Below, one piece after another: positions 17,418 to 29,695 of a stretch of DNA of 64,000 nt. The stretch lies in the NCBI GenBank assembly GCA_029782295.1, contig JAKOVB010000027.1:62001-126000 (forward strand), read 5' to 3'. Below the pieces are notes generated by a model. That model searched no databases, was not told the origin of the DNA, and saw nothing but the letters and a program-made list of their open reading frames with translations. Each line of letters opens with the position of its first letter. Positions within the stretch are counted from its first letter, which is position 1. Position numbers and translations under genes: made by a program. This DNA is from Pseudomonadota bacterium. Lineage in GTDB: Bacteria; Pseudomonadota; Gammaproteobacteria; Burkholderiales; Methylophilaceae.

Positions 17418-18659
17418 TCATGAATGGGCAGAAGGGCGTCCCGCCTGCAGGTGAGCTGCTGCCAGGGCAACCAGCCACCAGGTGACACAGGACCAGAAAC
17501 TGGCGTAGATCGCCATGTGGGCATTGATCGGCATAAGCGCGATCAGAACCGCCGACATCCAGGGCAGGGCCTCAAAGCGATGCTCCCGGCCGGCTTTCAG
17601 CATACGCCGCCCCCAGTATCCCATCGCCGCCAGATAGAACAAGAGGCCGACCAGGCCGGTCTCGGCTGATATTTCCAGCAACGTCTGATGGGGATGCGTC
17701 GGTCCGGTACCGCTTCCAAATTGCAACCAGTAATCATTCTTGGGGACATATTCCGGGTAAATATACCGGAACCCCCTTGGTCCGACACCATTGACCCAAT
17801 GATCCCTGGCCACCTGCAGGCCAACCTGCCAGATAGGCAGGCGATTGCTTGTGGCATCGTTCGCCTGTTCGTAATTGCCACTGAACAGCCCCGCGGTCAC
17901 ATCCATTTTTCTTTGCCACTCCGCCTGATGCTGGAGCCCAACAAGCGTCAACAAAATCATCGACATGCCGGCGACGACTGTCCGCCAGTGCAAACGCACT
18001 CCCTCGAAAGAAAACATCTGCCAGCCCATCAATAGCACACCTACGGCCAGCATTACCCAGGCCGCACGAGACCCCGTCAACAGAATAGCCGCGACGAACA
18101 GCGGCACCAGACCCCATAGCCAAAGACGTTGACGCGCTGCATGGCGCACCCAGGCAAAGAAAACCGGCGACATGACTGCCATCAAATGTCCAGCGACCAG
18201 CTTTCCGTGGATCAATCCTGTCATTCGCCCGCCAGAAGGGGGGACACCGAACAGGTCATGCCCCAATGTAGCCTGCATCACAATATCGAACGCACTGAGA
18301 CTGAGTGCGATCCCCAGTACCATCATCAGTCGATGCCGTGCCTCATCCTGCGCCAGCGCCCAGCAGGCGAAGACGGCGGCCAGCGGAAAACGCAGGAACA
18401 CCAGCGTCGTTTCCAGGGATCGCCGGAAACTGACGGCATCCGTCAACGACAGCAACATCGGCACCCAGAATGCGGCGAACATCAGCAGCACCACACGCGT
18501 GGCAGGCATCCCCAGGATGTCGCGCGGATGGCGTACCAGCTGTATCAGGCCAAACAGCGCCATCAATGCTACCGGAAGTTCGAAGAGATTTTTCACCGGC
18601 TGCAGCAGCACAAACGCGGCCACCAGCAACCAGCCCCATTGCTTACCGAACGCCTGCAT
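17418..18659 (-). CDS. waaL: O-antigen ligase family protein (WaaL-like)
   Basis: This 413-residue polytopic protein has about ten to twelve hydrophobic helices and a large periplasmic loop holding GVGPRGFRYIYPEYVP and HPHQTLLEISAETGLVG, the Wzy_C/WaaL signature with its conserved His. It would join an O-chain or oligosaccharide to lipid A-core in the periplasm. It lies among LPS glycosyltransferases, which favours WaaL over a Wzy polymerase. It overlaps the CgeB-like gene by one base. Confidence 0.83.
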   Translation of the reverse strand: MQAFGKQWGWLLVAAFVLLQPVKNLFELPVALMALFGLIQLVRHPRDILGMPATRVVLLMFAAFWVPMLLSLTDAVSFRRSLETTLVFLRFPLAAVFACWALAQDEARHRLMMVLGIALSLSAFDIVMQATLGHDLFGVPPSGGRMTGLIHGKLVAGHLMAVMSPVFFAWVRHAARQRLWLWGLVPLFVAAILLTGSRAAWVMLAVGVLLMGWQMFSFEGVRLHWRTVVAGMSMILLTLVGLQHQAEWQRKMDVTAGLFSGNYEQANDATSNRLPIWQVGLQVARDHWVNGVGPRGFRYIYPEYVPKNDYWLQFGSGTGPTHPHQTLLEISAETGLVGLLFYLAAMGYWGRRMLKAGREHRFEALPWMSAVLIALMPINAHMAIYASFWSCVTWWLVALAAAHLQAGRPSAHS

Positions 18660-19651
18660 CAGGCAACTCCTTTTTCAAAACCCATCTGGCGGAGCATGGC
18701 ATGGGCCCGGTGGGCATAGGTATGTTCAGCCATGGCACGGCGATACCCTGCCATGCCGATAGTACGGGCAAAGGCCGGGTCAGCGGTCAGACGATCGTGC
18801 CATTCATGCAGTTCATCCAGCGACCGATATACGAGGATTTCCTTGCCGAGCTCGAAGCAGCGAGGCATGTCGGCCATGTCGTCGTTCAGCACAGGGGTCT
18901 GGCAGCCATAAGGCTCGAACGTGCGCTGGCTCAGGCCGCGCACCACGTTCTTTTCATTCTTGACATTGAGCACCGCCAGACTGGAGGCGTAGACGGCCGG
19001 CAGCTTGGACAGCGGCAAGCGGTAGGCATGGATCTCGTGAGGCGTGCCTTTCAGCTTGGACCACCCGCGCCCGTACAACGTCAGCGGTTTGCGAACCGAA
19101 GAGATGAACTGGCCGCGGCCCGGTGTATTGTTGGCCACATAGACAATTTTCCCGGTTCGCGCGACCGGCAACGGCCTGAACAAGGCTGGATCGAGCGCCA
19201 GCGGCAGGTAACTGGCCGGGGTCGTGAAACCGTGTTCCTGAACCTGATCCATGAAATAACTGTCGGTACAGAACACCCAATCCACATGGCGTACGAACTC
19301 CCCTTCATCACGCGTAAACCTGTCTCCTACCCAGGCCACCTTGACCGCACCGGGACACGCTTCCTGCGCCACCTCGAACGGGTAAGCCGGCATCCAGTTG
19401 GAGGCAATCATGACGTAGACCACTAGGTCAGGCTGGTACGCGATCAGTTTGCGGCGCAGTTGCTCCGCGACGACCCTGGTCTTGTCGCCCTCCAGGGCCC
19501 CCAGCATCTTGTAATACAACGAATGCACGCGGTTGCGTCCATTCACCGCAAAATAGTCAACCTCGCATCCGGCCTGCCGGAAACCGGCGACCGTATTCTC
19601 GGTCCAGTTGACGATGCTATTGCACTTGCCTACCACCAGCACCCTGGTCAA
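18659..19651 (-). CDS. CgeB-like glycosyltransferase
   Basis: This 330-residue protein is predicted to be a GT-B-type transferase. It starts MTRVLVVGKCNSIVNWTENT, has a central LYGRGWSKL strand and a C-terminal QRTFEPYGCQTPVLNDDM segment, as in CgeB/DUF3880 proteins, and ends with HTYAHRAHAML, the usual terminal helix. It overlaps the acyltransferase gene by 4 bases and the ligase gene by 1. It probably acts on LPS or an exopolysaccharide; the sugar is unknown. Confidence 0.75.
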   Translation of the reverse strand: MTRVLVVGKCNSIVNWTENTVAGFRQAGCEVDYFAVNGRNRVHSLYYKMLGALEGDKTRVVAEQLRRKLIAYQPDLVVYVMIASNWMPAYPFEVAQEACPGAVKVAWVGDRFTRDEGEFVRHVDWVFCTDSYFMDQVQEHGFTTPASYLPLALDPALFRPLPVARTGKIVYVANNTPGRGQFISSVRKPLTLYGRGWSKLKGTPHEIHAYRLPLSKLPAVYASSLAVLNVKNEKNVVRGLSQRTFEPYGCQTPVLNDDMADMPRCFELGKEILVYRSLDELHEWHDRLTADPAFARTIGMAGYRRAMAEHTYAHRAHAMLRQMGFEKGVA

Positions 19652-20859
19652 ACCGTACGCTCCTTCTTTTCATCCCGTGTTTCGGACAACCTGCCATGCA
19701 CAAGCCGCCGGCCGGCCTCGATCCCGCGCCGTTCGATGACGAGATAGGTCAGGCTGCTTACGCCGACCAGCAGCATCGCCAGCAACGGCATCATGAGCGC
19801 GAGTGCTTCCAATCCGAGATGCATGGCTCCATCAGCCCATTGCTGCACCACCAGCCACAACAACAGACCATGCAGCAGGTAGACACTATAGCTCACCTCA
19901 CCCAGCCAGATCGCAGCCCGCGACCGGAGGGCGCCAAACAGGGTATGACCCGAAGCGACGACGACGAAGAAGACCGTCAGCAGTGCTACCGGATAGATCT
20001 TGTAAGCGTTCTTGACGAACAGCATGACTATCAGCAGGGCCGCCAGTGCCAGCCACCCTGCCGGCACACTACAGGCACGCGCCCTCAGCGCCGGGTTCCT
20101 GACCCAGTGCGCTGCAGCGATCCCGCCTAGAAAACTCACCAGCACGCTGGGTTTGAAGGCGCTCTCGTGCATGACGACGATCGTGACAATGGCCACCAGG
20201 GAGCCTAATGCGGCAACCCATCCGCGGGACCTGAAAAACAGGAGCGCCCAAAGTGGCAGTGCCGCATAGAACAGTAATTCGTAGCGCAGTGTCCAGTTCA
20301 CCGAGGCGATCAGCATCTTGGTGTCGGGAAAAGCGTTCAGGTCCGGGTGGGCAAAAAACATCCATCGCGTCACCCCATCCAGCAGTTCGGGCCAGGGCGT
20401 GCGCAGCGATCCGCCCGCCGCCGCAAACACCACCGCCAGCACGGACGCCATCACGACAAGGTACAGGGGATACAACCGGAACAAACGCGACAGTGCCAGT
20501 TTCCGCCAGTCCAGTGACGCGCCGCTGTCAATCAGACGACCCCAGAACAGAAAGGCGGTGATCATGAAAAACAGCACCACGCTGCTATGGCCGAGCTGGA
20601 TATAGAGCTTAACCGGGGGAGCCTCCCACTGGCCGTGTTGCAGGTAGAACAGGGTTACCACGGCATGGTTGACGAACACGCCGAGCGCCAGATAACCGCG
20701 AAGCGCATCGATCGAACCATAGCGCTCGCCCCGATCGAGGGCCGCCAGCTTCGCGGCGGCCGGCACGAACCGGATCACCCCCGCAGCGGCAGCAAAGGCA
20801 GCCGCATACAGGACCAGGGCAAAAAAAGGCGTCGCCGTCAGGCTGGCAGGCAAGAGCAT
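19648..20859 (-). CDS. Acyltransferase 3 family (OafA/YrhL-like) membrane protein
   Basis: This 403-residue integral membrane protein has about ten helices and the family motif SIDALRGYLALGVFVNHAV, whose histidine is catalytic in the family. It also has LFFMITAFLFWGRLI and GEVSYSVYLLHGLLLW. Such enzymes usually acetylate O-antigen or other surface sugars, using an acyl donor from the cytoplasm. It sits one base after the GT4 stop and overlaps the CgeB-like gene, so it is part of the glycan operon. Confidence 0.88.
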   Translation of the reverse strand: MLLPASLTATPFFALVLYAAAFAAAAGVIRFVPAAAKLAALDRGERYGSIDALRGYLALGVFVNHAVVTLFYLQHGQWEAPPVKLYIQLGHSSVVLFFMITAFLFWGRLIDSGASLDWRKLALSRLFRLYPLYLVVMASVLAVVFAAAGGSLRTPWPELLDGVTRWMFFAHPDLNAFPDTKMLIASVNWTLRYELLFYAALPLWALLFFRSRGWVAALGSLVAIVTIVVMHESAFKPSVLVSFLGGIAAAHWVRNPALRARACSVPAGWLALAALLIVMLFVKNAYKIYPVALLTVFFVVVASGHTLFGALRSRAAIWLGEVSYSVYLLHGLLLWLVVQQWADGAMHLGLEALALMMPLLAMLLVGVSSLTYLVIERRGIEAGRRLVHGRLSETRDEKKERTV

Positions 20860-20860
20860 A

Positions 20861-22009
20861 TCAGTCCGTCAACTCGCGATAGACCGACAACGTGCTATCC
20901 AGCATGCGCTGCAGGGTAAAGGGCTGGCCCTCGGGAACCCGTGGCGGAGAGTCCAGCCAGCGCACGGTGAGTTCTTCCAGCGCGTCCAGATCTCCCAACC
21001 TGACGCGCCCTTCGGGCAGGATAGACGACAGTTGTTCACCGACGCCGCCATGATCGTAGCCGATGACCGGCACCCCGAGACTGAGCGCCTCGACCGTGGT
21101 CCTGCCAAAGGCTTCCGGCTCGCGCGACAACGAATACACGATGCTGGACACCGCCATCACCTCACGGACATCGCGTCGATGTCCGGCAAACGTAATATCA
21201 GCGTCCAGCCCGGCAGCAGCAACAAGGGCGCGTAGCTCGCGCAGGAAATCCTGACGTTTGTGATGCGCCTCCCCGACCAGCAACCCGTGCACAGGAAGGC
21301 CCCGCGCGCGCAGTCGACGGATCAGTTCGATGAACTCTTCCTGACCTTTCCAGCGCGTCAGGCGTGCGGGCAATGTAAGCACACGCTTTCCAGCCATCTG
21401 CGGATTCTGCTTATCCCAGTCAGACCTCCATTGCGCATCCGGGGTGTATCCGAAGGGAAACTGTTCCGGCGATACGCCGCGATAAATCAGCCGGATGCTG
21501 GCGTCAGGCAACTCGGGATAATGGGTGTGCAGGTAATGCCGGATGGTTTCGGAAATCGCGATTACGCGCTCGCCTCGGGTCATCACCGCCCCGTAGAAAT
21601 TGACCGAATAGGGACCATGCACGGTCGTCACCAGGTGCGGCCTCGTCGCCGGATCCATGCCTTTCCAGGCAAGGTAGGCCACCCAGGCGGGCATGCGTGA
21701 TCGCACATGCAGGATATCGACCTTCTGCTCGACCAGGAAACGGCGCAGTTTCCAGATCAGGCGTAACGTCCAGAGGGATTTTTTGCCGACCGGCCAGCTG
21801 AAATGTTCCGAGCCCTCCCGCTCCAGCTGTTCCACCATGCGGCCGCCGGCGGACATCACCAGCGAGCGGTGGCCGTGATTCACCAGATGCTGCGCGACCT
21901 CCAGCGTGCCCCGTTCGACGCCGCCCGCGTTCAGCGCAGGCAGCATCTGCAACACCGTGAGCTTGCGATCAGAAGCCAAACATGTGGTCCATGCAGAAGG
22001 AGCGGTCAC
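20861..22009 (-). CDS. Glycosyltransferase family 4
   Basis: This protein of up to 382 residues has KLTVLQMLPALNAGGVERGTLEVA at its N-terminus and REPEAFGRTTVEALSLGVPVIGYDHGG at the donor site, a clear GT4 signature. The start is uncertain: GTG at 22009 overlaps the upstream gene by 41 bases; TTG at 21979 and GTG at 21955 are alternatives closer to the family's usual beginning, and none has a good ribosome-binding site. It probably acts on LPS or capsule. Confidence 0.85.
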   Translation of the reverse strand: MTAPSAWTTCLASDRKLTVLQMLPALNAGGVERGTLEVAQHLVNHGHRSLVMSAGGRMVEQLEREGSEHFSWPVGKKSLWTLRLIWKLRRFLVEQKVDILHVRSRMPAWVAYLAWKGMDPATRPHLVTTVHGPYSVNFYGAVMTRGERVIAISETIRHYLHTHYPELPDASIRLIYRGVSPEQFPFGYTPDAQWRSDWDKQNPQMAGKRVLTLPARLTRWKGQEEFIELIRRLRARGLPVHGLLVGEAHHKRQDFLRELRALVAAAGLDADITFAGHRRDVREVMAVSSIVYSLSREPEAFGRTTVEALSLGVPVIGYDHGGVGEQLSSILPEGRVRLGDLDALEELTVRWLDSPPRVPEGQPFTLQRMLDSTLSVYRELTD

Positions 22010-23885
22010 CGTTCACGGTGCCGTGATAGCCGAACAGACGGCAGGTCGTGTCGCGGATCAGGATGTAGGCCCCGTCGCCGGCACGGTCGCGCGTTCCGGC
22101 ATCGAACAGTGCATGGTAACGCCACAGCAGGGAGCCGCTGCACGGAACCTGAACATGGCGTACGGCAATTTCCCGGCCGAGGCGGTCATACAGGGTCAGA
22201 GAGGTCGTGGACTGGGCGTGCCACGGAGTCGACGCCGAGTAGATCAGATGGCAGAAACTGTCCAGCGGGGCGTCACCCAGGCGCAGGAACAGGCGGGTAC
22301 TGAGGCCAGGCGGAACGGTCGCATAAGACTGCGGCTCGTTCTTGTAGGTCAGCACCGCGTTGTAGATATGCGCGCCGAAACTGGTTTCCGCGATGTGTCC
22401 GCTGGCTTTCTGGGTATACCGGAACAGGCCGTGCAGCCAGCCGTCAGCGCTACCGCCCTGGCTGAAATCATAGACCAGTTCGACATGCCCGTAGCCGCTC
22501 GGCAGGGTCACACCCTGCTGGCGCAGGTAAGCCGCGAGATCGAACTCCAGTTCCAGGTTGCGCGGGAGGCATCCAAAGCTGTGGCGTGCCACCTCCACCC
22601 CGCTGGCATCGTAGAAAATGGCTGCGATCGGCAGGTTGTCCTGCGCCGTGGACATGGGCGTCGGCTGCATCAGGCTCTCCCATTCGGCCACCGGCAGGAT
22701 GGGAGCAGGCAGGATGTAGCTCTTGCCGAGCAGGTCCGCCAACTGCGGAATGCCAGGGTCGGCCACGAGATCGTTGCGCTCGACGTTGGCGTGGGCGATC
22801 CGGCTGCGGCCGCCTTTGACATGGACTTCGTAACGCGGGCGAACGAAATAGCGCCCTGCCTGAATTTCGATCTGCTGCGGCCAGCGCGCCTCCGGCATCA
22901 GGTCAGCCACGTCCAGCGCATAACTGGCGAACGGCGGGATCTCGACGTCCAGCCAGCGCACATCGTCCGAGCCCATCAGATTGAGGCCGATACCCTGCTT
23001 CGGGATCGTCACCGGATGGCTGTTCTGCACCCACAGCACCACGCGCTCGTCGGCACGCGGTGCCGGCAGGCCGGCAAACAGGTCGGACGGCCAGGCATTG
23101 GCGTCGTGCGTGCAGGACAGCTGGGTATCGAGGTCGTCGCCGTAAATGTCGAGCGCGTATTTGACCACGTCATGCCCGGCGATGCCGATGACGTGGATGA
23201 ACAGCGAACCGGTGAATTCGCCGAGGTTGAAGCGCTTGCGGACTTCCTGGCTATCGACGATGAGCGCAGCGCCCGGTGCCGGCAAAGCCTCCTGCCACTG
23301 GGCCAGCGTCCCGCCGTTCTGGTCGAACAGGCAGAACCAGACCTCGGGCGGCTTGGCGGCCCCCCAACCGGTCCAATAGTCGGCCGTGACGATGCGGGTA
23401 TGCCAGCCGCCCGCATCCCGCAGGAATCCGAAATTGGTGGCGAAGTTGAGCGGATCGAGATATCGGCGCCGATTGGTCAGCATCGCGTCCGGGAGTCGCA
23501 ACTCATCGAGGCTGACGATTTCCGTGCCGGCCGGGACCAGATGCCGGATATGGTCGATCAGGCGACGTGCGTCGAAGGCGGCCACGAACAGGGTCTGCAC
23601 CTGTACCTGCGGCAACTGGGTCACGGGGCGCACGGCCTGTCCCAGCACCGTCTTGCCGAGATCCTCCAGGCGCTGGACGAATACGGCCGAGATCTGCAGT
23701 ACCGTCATATCGTGGAACTCGGCAAAGCCCTGCGCCATGCCCAGCGGGTCGTAAACGGCCACCGGACCGCGTGCCAGTTTCGCCATCAGCGCCTCTGCCC
23801 TGGCGACGGTCAGCGGATGGCCGAGCGCCTTGAAGAAACTGTTGCCGCCCTTGGCATTGCTGAACGTTTCGATATTGATCGACAT
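21969..23885 (-). CDS. Protein of unknown function (638 aa)
   Basis: I do not recognise this protein. It begins MSINIETFSNAKGGNSFFKA and shows no signal peptide or membrane helix. The N-terminal 130 residues look alpha/beta (ARGPVAVYDPLGMAQGFAEF). The rest is rich in predicted beta-strands and aromatics, resembling repeated beta-sandwich units (for example around 240-340 and 430-610). A GGGGAG site precedes the ATG, and the coding strand fits the surrounding glycan operon, which supports it being real despite a long open frame on the other strand. A role in envelope glycan synthesis or modification is only inferred from location. Confidence 0.72.
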   Translation of the reverse strand: MSINIETFSNAKGGNSFFKALGHPLTVARAEALMAKLARGPVAVYDPLGMAQGFAEFHDMTVLQISAVFVQRLEDLGKTVLGQAVRPVTQLPQVQVQTLFVAAFDARRLIDHIRHLVPAGTEIVSLDELRLPDAMLTNRRRYLDPLNFATNFGFLRDAGGWHTRIVTADYWTGWGAAKPPEVWFCLFDQNGGTLAQWQEALPAPGAALIVDSQEVRKRFNLGEFTGSLFIHVIGIAGHDVVKYALDIYGDDLDTQLSCTHDANAWPSDLFAGLPAPRADERVVLWVQNSHPVTIPKQGIGLNLMGSDDVRWLDVEIPPFASYALDVADLMPEARWPQQIEIQAGRYFVRPRYEVHVKGGRSRIAHANVERNDLVADPGIPQLADLLGKSYILPAPILPVAEWESLMQPTPMSTAQDNLPIAAIFYDASGVEVARHSFGCLPRNLELEFDLAAYLRQQGVTLPSGYGHVELVYDFSQGGSADGWLHGLFRYTQKASGHIAETSFGAHIYNAVLTYKNEPQSYATVPPGLSTRLFLRLGDAPLDSFCHLIYSASTPWHAQSTTSLTLYDRLGREIAVRHVQVPCSGSLLWRYHALFDAGTRDRAGDGAYILIRDTTCRLFGYHGTVNGDRSFCMDHMFGF

Positions 23886-23947
23886 GCGCGCTCCCCGCAG
23901 TAGCGGTCCGGAAATGAAAGACGTTGAATTTTAAAGGGCTTCCGGCG

Positions 23948-24898
23948 TCAACTCAAACGCTTTCGCACCTCGGCAGCGACTTGCCCCACATCGTCCAGAG
24001 GGGTGTAGCGCCAGTGTTCCAGCACCCCTTCGAACGGCCGGGTATATCCTGCCTGCCGCATCGATTCGTGGAAGCGCCGGAACTTTGCCGACCCGCCGTC
24101 CAGCGGCATGACATAGACCGGTTTGCCGGTAGTGCAAGCTTCAGACACCATATTGACCGAATCGGCCGTGGTGACGATGGCATCGGCATGGGCGAGGAAG
24201 GCCAGATAGGGGTTTTCGCCCTGCCCATCCCAGATGAAGGCCGGTGTATCCGCCAGCGCCTCGCGCATCGCCGCCTCGACCTCCGCTCCGGTCCGGCGGG
24301 ACGGCGTCAGCAGAATCCCGGCACCGGTCGCCTTCGACATGGCGGCCAGTTGCTCGCCGAGCCGGCGGCCGATCTCCGGGGTCATGCGGTAGCACTTGTT
24401 GGTACCGCCTACCAGTACCGCCACCAGAGGTCGCGGCAAATGCGCGAAGCGTTCCGCGAAACGTGCTCCGGCCTGACTGACTCGCTCCGGGGTAATGGTG
24501 TGCAGGCCACCCATGGTGTGCAGGGAATTGGGACGATGGAAACGGTCGTGATGGGGCGTGATGATCACGTCGAAATCGTCATAGGACGTTTTCGGATTCT
24601 GGATGCGGATATTGAAAGTCCGGCCTCCACTCGCGTGCTTGATCGCCAACGCAACCGCGACGGTCATGCGGCCAGTGCCGATGACCACGTCCGGCCAGGG
24701 GGCCGTGATCGGGTCGCTCCCCTGACCGAGGAACTTCAGCGGCTGGATCCAGAACTGCGGCGGCAGGTATTTCCAGGGCGCGGTCGGCACAAGACGCTTC
24801 TGGATCACCTCCAGCCCGAGCGCCTGCGCCAGCCCCAGCGACTGGTTGTCCATGCCGGGCACCCCCAGCGTCAGCACCCAACAGGTTTTAGCCTTCAT
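23948..24898 (-). CDS. Mitochondrial fission ELM1-like (DUF1022) family protein
   Basis: This 316-residue protein starts MKAKTCWVLTLGVPGMDNQS, a typical ELM1-family beginning, and has AVLVGGTNKCYRMTPEIGRR and a C-terminal MurG-like donor region, VTTADSVNMVSEACTTGKPVYV. Despite the name from plants, bacterial members look like GT-B glycosyltransferases and often lie in LPS loci. ATG at 24898 is chosen over 24934 because it has an upstream GGCGGA site and the family start. A terminator hairpin lies just upstream, so it has its own promoter. Confidence 0.8.
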   Translation of the reverse strand: MKAKTCWVLTLGVPGMDNQSLGLAQALGLEVIQKRLVPTAPWKYLPPQFWIQPLKFLGQGSDPITAPWPDVVIGTGRMTVAVALAIKHASGGRTFNIRIQNPKTSYDDFDVIITPHHDRFHRPNSLHTMGGLHTITPERVSQAGARFAERFAHLPRPLVAVLVGGTNKCYRMTPEIGRRLGEQLAAMSKATGAGILLTPSRRTGAEVEAAMREALADTPAFIWDGQGENPYLAFLAHADAIVTTADSVNMVSEACTTGKPVYVMPLDGGSAKFRRFHESMRQAGYTRPFEGVLEHWRYTPLDDVGQVAAEVRKRLS

Positions 24899-24911
24899 CT
24901 TACGTCCGCCC

Positions 24912-24947
24912 CATAAAGAGAAAAGCCGGAGCAAATTCCGCTCCGGC
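24912..24947 (-). terminator. Rho-independent terminator after ydcH
   Basis: GCCGGAGC (24925-24932) and GCTCCGGC (24940-24947) form a perfect 8-bp stem with a 7-base loop. On the minus strand it is followed by a TTTTCTCTTTAT tract. It closes the aroC-side ydcH transcript before the ELM1-like gene. Confidence 0.8.
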
Positions 24948-24975
24948 CTTGGTCGTCACCGATCCAGGCAACCGA

Positions 24976-25218
24976 TCAGGCAGCCGCCTTGAGCATGTTG
25001 TACAACTCGTCCTTCAGGCGCAGGCGCTGCTTCTTCTGCTGCTCGAACGCTTCGTCGGCAACAGGCACGCCTTCAGCTTCCAGACGCATCACTTCGCGAT
25101 TGACGACGTGGTATTCATCGAACAGCTTGGCAAAGTGAGCATTGCTCAGCTTCAGGTTGTGGATTTGATCGCGGAATTCCGGGAATTCGCTGACGAGGTC
25201 ATGATGAATAGCGGCCAT
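24976..25218 (-). CDS. ydcH: YdcH / DUF465 family small protein
   Basis: This 80-residue charged helical protein starts MAAIHHDLVSEFPEF and contains LKLSNAHFAKLFDEYHVVNREVMRLE, characteristic of DUF465. It is predicted to form a coiled-coil hairpin. Function is unknown; family members are cytosolic and common in Proteobacteria. The start at 25218 has a good GGAGAG site and is preferred to 25230. It lies 27 bases downstream of aroC, with a terminator behind it. Confidence 0.88.
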   Translation of the reverse strand: MAAIHHDLVSEFPEFRDQIHNLKLSNAHFAKLFDEYHVVNREVMRLEAEGVPVADEAFEQQKKQRLRLKDELYNMLKAAA

Positions 25219-25245
25219 ACTTCTCTCCAATACACTTAATAAAAG

Positions 25246-26346
25246 TTAAACGATGTTTCCAGAAATCTTCGGGGTCGGGCACGTCACATCTCCGCACTGG
25301 GCCCTGTGGCGCAACGCATGGTCGATCAGCACCAGCGCGAGCATGGCCTCGCAGATCGGCGTCGCACGCACGCCGACGCAGGGGTCGTGACGTCCGGTGG
25401 TCTTCATGGCCACGGCTTCGCCGGCTTTGTTGATCGAGTTACGCTCCTGCGGAATGCTGGAGGTAGGCTTGAACGCGGTATGCACGACGATGTCCTGGCC
25501 GCTCGAAATGCCGCCGAGCACGCCGCCGGCGTTGTTCGTGGCGAATCCGCGCGGCGTGAGTTCGTCGCAATGCACGCTGCCGCGCTGCGCAACGCTATCG
25601 AAGCCGGCACCAATCTCGACGCCCTTGGCGGCGTTGATGCCCATCATGGCGTAGGCGATCTCGGCATCCAGGCGATCGAACACCGGTTCGCCCCAGCCGA
25701 CGGGCACGTTTTCAGCCACCACCGTGATCTTGGCGCCCACCGAATCCCGTTCGCTGTGAATCTTGTCCAGATACGCGGCCAGTTGCGGCTCCATGGCCGC
25801 ATTGGCGGCGAAGAACGGATTCGTTCGCACATCGTCCCAACTGAGGAACGGCACTTCGATCTCGCCCATCTGGCTCATGTAACCGCGGATGACCACGCCG
25901 TAGCGTTCGTTCAGCCATTTCCGGGCGATGGCCCCGGCTGCCACCCGCGCAGCGGTTTCTCGGGCACTGGAACGACCGCCACCGCGGTAATCGCGGATGC
26001 CATATTTCTGCCAGTAGGTGTAATCTGCATGTCCCGGACGGAAGGTTTCGGCAATGGTGCCGTAGTCCTGGCTGCGCTGGTCCTGGTTGCGGATCAGCAG
26101 CGCGATCGGGGTGCCGGTGGTCTTGCCCTCGAACACGCCAGACAGGATTTCCACCGTGTCCGGCTCCTTGCGCTGCGTGACATGGCGGGAAGTGCCGGGC
26201 TTGCGTCGATCGAGGTCCGCCTGAATATCGGCTTCGCACAGGTTCAATCCCGGCGGGCAGCCGTCGACGATGCAGCCGATGCCTGCGCCATGGGACTCGC
26301 CAAAGGTCGTGACGGTAAACAGGGTTCCGAAGGTGTTGCCGGACAT
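25246..26346 (-). CDS. aroC: Chorismate synthase
   Basis: This 366-residue enzyme catalyses the last step of the shikimate pathway, turning EPSP into chorismate with reduced FMN. The signatures [39 protein letters not shown] and the C-terminal [15 protein letters not shown] are all present and the length is normal. It is divergent from the P-type ATPase. Confidence 0.97.
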   Translation of the reverse strand: MSGNTFGTLFTVTTFGESHGAGIGCIVDGCPPGLNLCEADIQADLDRRKPGTSRHVTQRKEPDTVEILSGVFEGKTTGTPIALLIRNQDQRSQDYGTIAETFRPGHADYTYWQKYGIRDYRGGGRSSARETAARVAAGAIARKWLNERYGVVIRGYMSQMGEIEVPFLSWDDVRTNPFFAANAAMEPQLAAYLDKIHSERDSVGAKITVVAENVPVGWGEPVFDRLDAEIAYAMMGINAAKGVEIGAGFDSVAQRGSVHCDELTPRGFATNNAGGVLGGISSGQDIVVHTAFKPTSSIPQERNSINKAGEAVAMKTTGRHDPCVGVRATPICEAMLALVLIDHALRHRAQCGDVTCPTPKISGNIV

Positions 26347-26361
26347 AACAGGACTCGTGAC

Positions 26362-26379
26362 TAAACTTATGCAAGTTTA
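26362..26379. promoter_or_regulatory. Perfect dyad in the aroC / P-type ATPase divergent region
   Basis: TAAACTT, ATGC and AAGTTTA form a perfect 7-4-7 inverted repeat, 16 bases upstream of the aroC ATG and 37 bases upstream of the ATPase ATG. It could be an operator for either gene. No matching regulator is evident. Confidence 0.4.
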
Positions 26380-26415
26380 ACATATTCCGGCCAGAGCCCA
26401 TTTCGGGAGTAAGTG

Positions 26416-29079
<2,664 letters not shown>

Positions 29080-29100
29080 TCCGGGCTCAAAGGCTTCCGC

Positions 29101-29128
29101 TTTCCTGTAGTGCCTGCAAGGGTATAAT
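29101..29128 (+). promoter_or_regulatory. Probable promoter of the GAF-domain gene
   Basis: TATAAT at 29123-29128 is a perfect -10 box, preceded 16 bases upstream by TTTCCT, a weak -35. Transcription would begin near 29135, 18 bases before the ATG. Confidence 0.5.
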
Positions 29129-29152
29129 GATCAGCAAATCATTCAAAGCGAG

Positions 29153-29689
29153 ATGCCTGTGATCGAGCCGCCCATCCCTGCCGACGAACAACATCGACTG
29201 CAGACCCTGCGCGAACTGCTGATTCTGGACACCGAACCTGAGGAGCGCTTCGACGTACTGACCAGCTACATCGCATCACTGCTGGATGTGCCGATCGCCC
29301 TGGTCAGCCTGGTCGATGAAAACCGCCAGTGGTTCAAGTCGATGTGCGGTCTGGATGCGACGGAAACCCCTCGCAGCATCAGTTTCTGCGGCCATGCGAT
29401 CCTTGGATCAGACATCATGGTCGTGAACGATGCCCTCAAGGACCCGCGCTTCGCTGACAACCCGCTGGTGCTGGGCGAGCCCAAGATCCGCTTTTACGCC
29501 GGCGCTCCACTGGAAATGGCTAACGGCATGCGGGTCGGCACGTTGTGCGTGATCGACCGTGTCCCTCGTGTCCTGGACCCGTGGGAAATTGATCACCTGA
29601 AGGACCTGGCCAGGGTCATCGCCCTGGAACTGCAAGGGATCGCAGCGGCCGAGGCCTTCCAGCGGGTCGGGATGAAACCGTTGCCCTGA
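29153..29689 (+). CDS. GAF-domain protein
   Basis: This 178-residue soluble protein is essentially one GAF domain: DTEPEERFDVLTSYIASLL, PIALVSLVDENRQWFKSMCG, SFCGHAILG, and the closing GVRVGTLC-like MRVGTLCVID. The conserved Cys/His (SFCGHA) is typical of GAF sensors fused to cyclases or kinases, but here no output domain is present. Ligand and partner are unknown. It follows the ATPase by 73 bases and has its own -10 box. Confidence 0.85.
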   Translation: MPVIEPPIPADEQHRLQTLRELLILDTEPEERFDVLTSYIASLLDVPIALVSLVDENRQWFKSMCGLDATETPRSISFCGHAILGSDIMVVNDALKDPRFADNPLVLGEPKIRFYAGAPLEMANGMRVGTLCVIDRVPRVLDPWEIDHLKDLARVIALELQGIAAAEAFQRVGMKPLP

Positions 29690-29695
29690 CCAGCG

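Noticed and set aside
21906-23903. 665-codon open frame on the plus strand opposite the unknown protein
   Set aside because: Its product is rich in Arg, His and Gln in the pattern of an antisense shadow of a GC-rich gene. The opposite strand has a good ribosome-binding site and fits the operon.
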